Source: Denitrovibrio sp. (GTDB lineage: Bacteria; Chrysiogenota; Deferribacteres; Deferribacterales; Geovibrionaceae). From it: a stretch of DNA of 64,000 nucleotides. The stretch is from positions 91,260 to 155,259 of the forward strand of contig PKTM01000020.1 of the NCBI GenBank assembly GCA_002869145.1, in the 5' to 3' direction. Under the pieces are notes generated by a model. It saw only the letters and a program-made list of their open reading frames with translations, was not told the origin of the DNA and searched no databases. Position numbers and translations under genes: made by a program. Shown here in pieces: positions 56,111 to 64,000 of this stretch; the stretch's first letter is position 1, and each line of letters starts with the position of its first letter.

Positions 56111-56204
56111 CATAGCCCACCAGCTATGCTGTTTGTAATCATAAGTAAATTTTCTATCTTGTTTCCTGAGAAAGCCTCCTGACTACACCCCAGTTGGGAG
56201 GCTT
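56111..56204 (+). other. Two hairpins in the leader of the queuosine mannosyltransferase-like gene
   Basis: CATAGC-ccacca-GCTATG (56111-56128) is followed by a longer AAGCCTCC/GGAGGCTT stem (56172-56179 and 56197-56204) with a 17-nt loop. Both lie 65-160 bp before the GTG start and could form an attenuator or structured leader. The gap 55968-56268 holds nothing else I can support. Confidence 0.4.
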
Positions 56205-56268
56205 ATTTCATTTTAAATATCTTGTCAAATCTGTCACATATTTATAAGCTGAATTCAGAGGTGCAGTT

Positions 56269-57321
56269 GTGAAAGTATTAATTTTATCTGCTTATAATGC
56301 AGTCAGTCACAGCCTTTTGAATAAAGGTCTTGAAAAACATCTGTCAGAGATAGATTTTACAGTCCTTACTCTCCCGGCTAGATATTTTGCTTGGCGTGCA
56401 AGAGGAAACAGTCTCAGTTTTGCATATGAATTTGCAGATGAGCTTAAACGAGGCTACGACCACATTTTCGCAACATCTCTCACTGATATTACAGCCCTAA
56501 GAGGGCTGGTTCCGGAAATAGCACAAATCCCTCTTACGGTATATTTTCACGAAAATCAGTTCGAGTATCCCGAAAGCAGGTCAGAGCATACGAATATTGA
56601 AGCAAAAATAGTGTCTATATATAATGCACTTGCGGCAGATAAGGTGCTTTTCAATACTGAATATAACATGAATTCCTTTCTTGACGGCGCTGGAGTGTTT
56701 CTGAGAAAGATGCCTGACCATGTTCCTTGTGGTTTGATAAAAGAGATGCAGTCCAAGTCCGAAGTGCTGAGTGTCCCGATAGAAAAGATGAAAAAGCGAA
56801 GCTCTGCAAACAGTGTTCCTGTAATACTTTGGAATCATAGATGGGAGTATGACAAAGGCCCTGAAGGTTTTCTGAATGTACTGGATGAACTCAGCAGAAG
56901 AGATTTTGACTTCCGACTGAATATTCTTGGGCAGACATTCAGACAAGTCCCTGATAGCTATAAGCAAATAAAGGATAAGTTTTCTGAAAAAATTCTTAAA
57001 TCGGGATATATAGAAGATAGGATTGTTTACAACGATATTGTTGCGGAGAGTGATATTATAATATCAACTTCATTACATGACTTTCAGGGTCTTTCTGTTA
57101 TTGAAGGTGCCGATGCCGGATGTATCCCTGTGCTGCCTGACAGGCTTGCATATCCATATCTCTTTTCTAAAGATTACCTTTACGCCTCATCTAAAGACTC
57201 TGCTGTGGAGGCGTCGAATTGTGCAGATAAAATAATTAATGCTGCTGAACAGAAAGCACCCGATATGAGCTATTTTCACTGGGAAAATCTGAAAGATAAA
57301 TACAGAGAACTATTCAAATAA
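56269..57321 (+). CDS. Glycosyltransferase of the tRNA-queuosine alpha-mannosyltransferase family (DUF3524)
   Basis: 350 residues. The N-terminus ILSAYNAVSHSLLNKGLEKHL and LPARYFAWRARGNSLSFA are diagnostic of the DUF3524/QTMAN group, with HENQFEYPESR next. The C-terminal Rossmann half has WNHRWEYDKGPEGF and a GT4-like SDIIISTSLHDFQGLSVIEG acidic site. Homologues mannosylate queuosine in tRNA-Asp. Starts at GTG with GAGGTG upstream. Divergent from the STAND regulator. Confidence 0.85.
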   Translation: MKVLILSAYNAVSHSLLNKGLEKHLSEIDFTVLTLPARYFAWRARGNSLSFAYEFADELKRGYDHIFATSLTDITALRGLVPEIAQIPLTVYFHENQFEYPESRSEHTNIEAKIVSIYNALAADKVLFNTEYNMNSFLDGAGVFLRKMPDHVPCGLIKEMQSKSEVLSVPIEKMKKRSSANSVPVILWNHRWEYDKGPEGFLNVLDELSRRDFDFRLNILGQTFRQVPDSYKQIKDKFSEKILKSGYIEDRIVYNDIVAESDIIISTSLHDFQGLSVIEGADAGCIPVLPDRLAYPYLFSKDYLYASSKDSAVEASNCADKIINAAEQKAPDMSYFHWENLKDKYRELFK

Positions 57322-57323
57322 AA

Positions 57324-57351
57324 AAGCCCAACCACAAAAATGACCGGGCTT
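57324..57351. terminator. Terminator-like hairpin between convergent genes
   Basis: AAGCCC (57324-57329) pairs with GGGCTT (57346-57351); the loop is 16 nt and the upstream side is A-rich, so it suits the minus-strand transcript. Confidence 0.5.
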
Positions 57352-57375
57352 CACAATGTCTATTTCTATCTAAAA

Positions 57376-60300
57376 TCAGTTCACCGGGCCGGTTACGCCG
57401 TTTAAGATATTATAAAACGGGTCGTCTATGTTGCCTGAGTTATTGCGGTAATAAGGCGGTACTCTTGTTGGAATCGGAACGATCATCATTCCTCCGTATG
57501 AGTCTGATATATAGAGGTATGTGTTGTCCACAAAAACTGACACCGCATCACCAGGTGTCTTTATAAATCCTGCTTCAAAATATCCACTGGAATTGTAAGT
57601 GTCATAAGCAACAACGCTCACTCCGCTTCCGTTTGCCACATAAATATAATTAGCATCCGAGGTGATATCCACAGGAGTTCCAGAAACAGGGATAGCATCG
57701 TTAGCAGATATTAAGTAGCTTATGGTGCTAAGGTCTGATATCTCTAAAACACCTATAATCTCATCTTTGAGACTCGTTAGACCGCCAGCTAACATTTCTG
57801 TTCCGAATGTTCCAACGGTATAGATCTCACCGCCTGTTATAGATACACTATCATTAAATGATAAATATTCAGTATACACGTCCACGCCGGGAGCGTTGGA
57901 TGCAGAGAGCAGATATTTGGATGTTTCATTTTCGGTATACATAACTGCATCGTAGAAATCGAAGTCGTTAGTTTGTGCAGATGAAGCAATGTCGCCTATA
58001 CCGCTTGACACATTAAACGCAAACACATTGTTTGAAAAGAATGTGTAAAGTGTTGTGTTATCAAGCACCAGATCAGCACCTCCAGCCAGTGCAATGCCTG
58101 AATCAAATGCATAAATTGTGTCGAAATATGTGCTTACGCTCTCAGAGCCTGCAGTACTTATGTCGAAATGATATAATGCTGAATCTGCAAGCAGGAATGC
58201 ATTGCTGCTGTCCATCTGCAGTTTAGTTACAAAGCTAGAGCCTGCACCGCTTGGCAGGGGAGGCTTAGAGGCTAAAGTCGGTTTTAGCGGGTCTGACATG
58301 TTGTATATTGCAAAAACATCATCATATGCTGCTGTGTAAGCATAATCAACACTGTCGGTTCCGGTATTAATATTAATATCCATAACCCTGTAGTCAGTTT
58401 TAACATATGACCCATAAGTCAGGTTAAATGCATTTGCCATGTCAACAACATTGAATCCGCCAGAGTAACCTGCATAAGCATAATCACCAAATAAAGCAAG
58501 GGATGTAAGATCTCCGACATCAGCGTAGTCTGCTATATCTGTTATGGTGTCTGTGAGTAACGGTGAATAAGGATCAGTTATGTCATATTTAAGTATTGTG
58601 CCTGAGCGCTTGGTAAGAGCGTAAAGAGCATTACCCTCAACCTTAACACTTACAAACTCTTCTGAGCCATTCAGAATCTCTATCTCTGCTGGATTTGCTG
58701 TGTCAGTGTAAACATCCATAACCCTTATACCTTTGTTCGTTGCTATGTACAGGGCTGTATCGTTATATGATAAAACCATCTCGTTCATAGTGCCCGGATA
58801 ATATGTATTTGCAGGGGCAGTGTTTAAGAGGGCTGGAGCGCCTGGGTCTGTGCTAACATCCAGAGTGTAAAGGTAGTTATCAGTAATAACAAACAGATGA
58901 TTCATTGCCGAATCTATCGCAATGTCATTAGCACTTTGAGAATACGTATTATAGAAACCGTTATAGTAAGTACCGCTCAATGAGGCACTTGCTGTACCGG
59001 CTGACATATCCAAAACACCGATACCGCTTAAAGCATCTGCAACATATGCATAGCTGTAATCTGTGTTAACAACTACGTCTGTAATGCTGTTTTGTGGTGT
59101 AAGATTAACATCAGGCTCACTGCCTACAGTATCTACAATTTTTATACCATTTGTGCCGTTTGCAAGAACGGCATAGTTTCCAAAAAGAGCTGTATCTAAA
59201 ATGTTTGCCCCGGAAGCATAGACGTCTGGTGCTGAAAGATTTGTGTCTGTGCTCAGGTCATAAGCGTAAAGACCGTCTGCTCCGCCAGAGACATAAAGAA
59301 TGCCGCTGGAAATAAGTAAATTTTCTGCAAAGCTAGCAGTGTTTTTAATAGATGAATTAACGTCATATTTTGCAAAATCTGAAGCGGTTAATAAAAGGGC
59401 GTTACCGTTATGTTCATAACCCTGCATCTCAGCAAAAGTAACATTTAGGTCGCCATAACTGCCTGCTGAATCAGCGAAAGCATCGTAAGCGAGCGCATCT
59501 GAATAGTTTACTGAGCCGTCTCCGTTGATATCGAAGCCTATCAGCGCATCGGCATATTTATCCATCATCGCAAGCAGTTCTTCTGTACTGGATGTATATG
59601 TGTCAGCATCAGAAATAGTGTTCGCCATAAGCATATAGCTGACATTTCGGTATATCATATCTGTAAACCCGTTAACCGTATAGTCTCCCATCAGCAGGTC
59701 TTCTCCTGACACAATTGCGTATGAATTTCCGTAGCTGGCGGCATAACTCAAATCTTCGTTGCTGTATGTAGGAGAATAATATTCAGTGTAGTTCCCCGGA
59801 TAGACATGCACTAAGTATGTGCCATCACGGTCAATGGTGGCTGTGGCATAGGTAAAATATCCTGTAGCAGAAACATCTAAAGTATCATAACGATACGCAT
59901 ACTCTGTTGTTGTTGAGATTCTAGGAGATCTCAGGTCAGATATGCTGTAAATATCCACAAGCGCTTCAGACAATACACCTCCGTAAGTGGCTCTGGCATA
60001 AGGTTCTGCCAGGACTGTGACATTGAGTATTATGTAATATTCCTCATAAGTGTCGTTGCTGTAAGTGACAATACCTGTGAGGGTAACGTTAGTGTTTTCG
60101 ATAGGTCTGGTGATAATACCTGCACCAGCGGTGGAAGTATTAATTATGCTGCTGTCTGATGATTCCCAACTGACACTTATTCCGCTTGCTCCTAAAGTTG
60201 TCGGGAGGTAGAGGTCTGTAAGAATGTTGTCTATATCTGCGTTACCGTTAAGTATCTCTGTTAGAGAGTATTCGGTTTCAACTGCACTGGCTATCAGCTC

Positions 60301-63300
60301 TGTTGTGTATTTCTTATTAGGCAGTGAAACGATAACCTTAGGGAGTATCCTCATCCCTTGAGCTCCTTTAGCTATATATAGATAATTACCGTCAACTGCT
60401 AATGAATATGATGAGTCAGCGAAATTTGCTACTGTTTTAGGGTGTGACACATCTGAAATGTCAATAACAGAGATTGTTTTACCAGTGGTAGTATACAGAT
60501 AGTCGCCGTCTGCAGCCATATTTACAGGAGCATCATCATTCAGCAACAGTGTGCCTGCCATTTCAGGTTTAGCAGGGGCAGATAGTGTGTCGAAAAGTGT
60601 AATGTTCCCACTAAGAAAGTATGATGACAAAGCAAGGTATCTGTCGTTAATGTTTGCTACAGATACAGTATTGCTGAAAAGATTATATGAGAAAAGGCTT
60701 TTTGCTAAAGTGGTTACGGTCCAGTCAGTTGTAGAAAGTGCATACGAGTCGTAGTCGCCTTGAGTGAAATAGGCGTAGTTGCCTATAATTGTAACGTCAT
60801 GCAGAAAATCACGGTAGTCACCGAGCTGGTCAACAATAGTATTTTCTGCAGTTTGATAAGTCTCGCTGTCAAAAGTGTGCACGTTTGCAGTACCGTATTC
60901 GTTAGCGATCATCAGATAAGTTCCGTCAGTTGCTATAGCCTGAGCATTGTTTGGTACTTGAGCATAAAGTGTAAATGCTTCTGCAGTACCCATTGTGGTT
61001 GCAGTAGGTGTGCTGTAGTTAAAGTTGTACAGATGACTTGAAGAGATTGCAAAAGCACCGTCTCCTGCGAGAACAAGCTTAGATATGCTCTCGTTGGATG
61101 ATGTGTCTATATCGAATGCCAGTGAGATATTTTCAGGGTCTGTTACATCGTATGCCGCAAAGATGTCTGTGTTTGTTGCTGTAAATGCGTATGACCTGGT
61201 GTCTGAACCGATATCAACAGCAACGTCATATACTCCGTAGTCTGTTGCTGCTAGTTCACCAAAATCTACTGAAGCATAAGAACTAATATTTACAAGTGCT
61301 GCGTTTTGTTCGTTTGCAGCGTAGTAAGCGTAATCTCCGCTGATTGCAACATCAGTTACTGTAAGGCTGTTAAAGTTATCAATATATATCGTATCATAAA
61401 GATACGGTGAAGATGGGTCGGTTAGATCATATTTTAACAGCTTTGTTGTCATATCAGAAGACGAGGCATACAGATAAGAGCCTTCAATGCGCAGATTATT
61501 AAGAGTTCCATCAGACGCAATGGTTTTAACAAGTGTTGGGCTAGTTCCGGTGCTGATGCCTGTGAAATTGATAACTTTCATCCCGCCGCCAGTTGAGATA
61601 TATAAATAATCACCGCTCACAACACCGTCATATATGGTGTCGTAGGAATTGTTGAAGTTAACAGTCGAACTGTTATAAAGATATGACGAATTTGCAGGGT
61701 CTGATACATCTAAGACAGCTAAGTTGTCGCCGCCTGCTGCAAAGAGATAATCGTTTACAGAATCAAGTACAAGCAGCTCAGGAGCAGTGTTTACGGTTAA
61801 GTCGTAGGCTGTATTGTTATTCGGATTAGACGCATCTGTTGCAATGTCCATGTAGCTAACTGTTGTGTTATTACTGAAAGAGACATACATGTATCAGCTG
61901 TCAGGATCAACAGCCATGTCTGAAGCTGTATTGCTGAAGTAGTAAGATGAGTATGTATCGTTGGAAATATTTGCTACATTCGAAACATCGACTGTTACCA
62001 GCGAGCTTCCATTGAGCGTATAAAGATAATTGCCAACAGCAGCGATATCGCTAATGCCGCTCTGTCCAAAGTACAGGTTAGTTCCATAGTCAATAGGAGC
62101 TGTCATGTCAGAGACGTTATATGTTTCAAGAAATCCACCAGTCGTAAAACCGAAAAGTGTTGATCCGCTGATGGTCATTGCTGAAAAGTGATCTTTTAAC
62201 TGAGTACTGCCGACTTTGTTAGTGTTCAAAAATGTATAATAATACGGATATAATGCGTTGTCTATTAGGTATGTGCTGTAGTCAGTAAATATTACTGAAC
62301 CAATGGCAAGTCCGCTAATGTTATTGTAAGGGTCAAAAAGAAGCAGGTCACCATAATCGTTTGTGCTGTCTCCGTCAAGGTCGCTGTTAAAAAGCCCTGC
62401 TGAAACTGCATCGAGGGAAGCCTTTATCTCAGTATATGTCATTTTGGCAGCAAGCATATAGCTGATATTTCTGTAAGCTATGTCAGTCAGCTCGTTTACG
62501 GTAAAACCGCCGTTTAGCATTGTTTCACAGTCTACAATAGCAAAGAAGTTACCGACATTCTCGGAGTTTACCTCGCCATTATAACCGTAATCTTCCACAG
62601 TACCGCCATAAACCATAACCAGATACATCTTTGTGCTGTCTATAACCTGAGTGCTGTAATAGAACTGACCGGAATTTGTATAATCGTTTACGTCTTCCAC
62701 TGTAGTAGCAGTAGCTACAGGTGTTGTGTAGTTTGAGTAGCCTGATGGATTATCAGGGTCTAAAACTTCATATATTTCAACGTTAGCATTGTAAGTATGA
62801 CCAACGGTTACCTGAGCTTTACCGCCTGCTTTGATAATGTAGTCAAAGGTTATTGCATATGATTCGCTATTAAGCCACGCAGTGCCGGTTAAGGTTACAG
62901 TGGCATCTCCTGAGTCTGCGTCAGGCTGACCGACAACTGCACCTGTGTCAGTTATATAACCGTTATTAGATGATGACCATGTGACAGTTACATTATTGCC
63001 TAATGCGGTGGCCAGTGTCAGGTCGGAGTATATATTTGATGAGTCTGCATTTCCATTCAGTGTCTCTTGTATGGCATATGCATCAACAGTCTCAGCTAGA
63101 AGCTCTGCATCAGTAGCTTCTAAAGCAAGTATTGTGAATGTGAAATAAACATATTCTACATCTGAGCCTGAAATGAGCTGGGCAGAAAGCTGTACATTGG
63201 CAGCGTCCCCTTGTGTGTAGCTAGGTCTGTTAATTGTGCCGGCTGTAGAGATATAACTGTTGCCGTTCCATAATATTGCAACACCGTTACTGAGATTATC

Positions 63301-64000
63301 TGGCAGATACAGGTTTGTTGTTATATTCGAAGCGTCAGGGTTGCCGTTCAGAAGGTCTCCCACTGTAAGTTCATTGACCGCTTCTGTTAGAAGGTCTGCA
63401 TCGGTTGCTTCCATTTCTAAAACTGTAAATGTAAACTCTCTGATACCTTTATCAGCTCCTACGGTCAACGTTGCTGTGAGTGTCACCTGAGCATCACCAT
63501 TACCGTATGCAGGCCTAGTGACTACACCGGAATTTGAGATTATTGCTGAGTTAGATGAACTCCACGTAACGCTTGATGAGCTCCAAGTAGGTATAAGGTA
63601 AAGGTCTTCTATGATGCTTGTCTCGTGAGGGTTGCTCTGAAGAATGTTAGCAACAGAGAATGAGTTCAATGCTCCATACAAAAGCTCAGCATCAGTGGCG
63701 TCAGCGTGAGCAACTGTGAAGCTGAACGTAAATGTTTCAGAAGCAGTTCCGTTTGTGGCTGTTGCTGTAATGACTACAGGCTTATCGCCATTAGTGAAAC
63801 TAGGCTGTGTCACAACACCTGCATCAGTTATCAAGGAAGTGTCAGATGAACTGTAAGTAACAGTTGTGCCATTTGCAAATGACGTGATTAGCGACAGATT
63901 GGTTTCAACAGAAGATGTGCTTAGGTTAGATCCTAAAATATCAGTCTTGTCAAAACCAGTTATGTCTAAAGCTAAAAGCTCAGCATCAGTGGCGTCAGCG
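57376..64000 (-). pseudogene. Giant cell-surface protein with atypical Ig-like domains, dockerin-like loops and LVIVD propeller repeats; partial, one in-frame TGA
   Basis: The frame is open from the window edge to TGA 57376-57378, over 2200 codons, and continues beyond 64000. Reading N to C: four or more Ig-like domains of about 100 residues, each with ATDAELL..., an L-NGN/L-SNP turn, and VTWSSSN...ISNSG-VVTRPAYGNGD; then a dockerin or EF-hand-like DLDGDSTNDYGD loop; then LVIVD-type repeats (YLYTLNGSSLVTVDVSN, IDISDVSHPK). A second Ig-dockerin (INGDGSVNYSDAL)-propeller set follows, so the protein is internally duplicated. TGA at 61894-61896 (VDPDS-stop-YMYVSF) breaks it with the frame intact after. 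Likely surface-exposed and calcium-binding; no signal or anchor is visible at this end. Confidence 0.85.

Noticed and set aside
56160..56210. preQ1 riboswitch before the queuosine-related gene
   Set aside because: The short loop contains CTACACC-like bases, but the A-rich tail needed for the pseudoknot is missing.
9150..61896. Selenocysteine, pyrrolysine or a changed genetic code to explain the in-frame stops
   Set aside because: TAA, TAG and TGA are all involved, no SECIS-like hairpin was noticed after the TGAs, and intact neighbours end with the same three codons.

Overview
The window looks like chromosome of a motile, flagellated, anaerobic or nitrate-type Gram-negative bacterium of moderate-to-low GC. 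The mix of TRAP transport, a sigma-54-type chemoreceptor promoter, bacteriohemerythrin, NapH-like ferredoxins, RecBCD and the Sia signalling genes would suit the Deferribacterota (Denitrovibrio/Geovibrio type). That lineage call is inference from gene content; no rRNA or taxonomic marker lies in the window.

Layout. 1-2.3 kb: the tail of a RelA/SpoT ACT domain, a CPA2 antiporter and a UspE-like protein. 2.3-10.6 kb: a coupled recC-recB-recD operon on the minus strand. 10.8-13.4 kb: a PAS-PAS-GGDEF protein, an orphan and an EamA transporter. 13.5-13.8 kb: tRNA-Pro(TGG) with a perfect-spacing promoter, a terminator and a decayed duplicate of its 3' end. 13.8-27.7 kb: the most interesting region, two divergent transcription units. 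The minus unit encodes a giant acidic Asp/Glu/Thr/Pro repeat protein, a SiaC-type phosphoprotein and a TolC-type outer membrane channel fused to SH3b. The plus unit encodes a type I secretion ABC exporter with a C39-like domain, a membrane fusion protein carrying a PAS domain, an atypical LuxR-type regulator, a fused SiaA-SiaB phosphatase/kinase and a SiaD-type diguanylate cyclase. Together these look like a secretion machine for a giant surface polyanion, wired to a partner-switching c-di-GMP circuit. A coiled-coil motif shared by the membrane fusion protein and the cyclase suggests SiaC might dock on both.

27.8-33.4 kb: hemerythrin, a eukaryote-type 6-phosphofructo-2-kinase/fructose-2,6-bisphosphatase, a chemoreceptor and CheW. 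33.5-36.6 kb: a TRAP transporter. 36.7-46.6 kb: metabolic and housekeeping genes (TSUP exporter, cupin, quinone oxidoreductase, two ferredoxin-type proteins, TypA/BipA, tautomerase, SDR, GIY-YIG, GNAT). 46.6-52.8 kb: nitronate monooxygenase, proVWX-like glycine betaine uptake, MarC and a FliG-like orphan. 52.8-57.3 kb: a STAND/BTAD regulator and a probable tRNA-queuosine mannosyltransferase. 57.4-64 kb: a giant cell-surface protein running off the window.

A striking feature is the number of genes broken by a single in-frame stop with the reading frame intact on both sides: recC, the EamA gene, siaA-siaB (two stops), siaD, the PFK-2/FBPase-2 gene, the chemoreceptor, dctQ and the giant surface protein. 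A UspE-like gene also seems to have ATA in place of its start codon. All three stop codons are involved, no frameshifts were found, and intact neighbours end normally with the same codons. This points to nonsense substitutions (real decay, a mutator history, or sequence error) rather than a changed genetic code.
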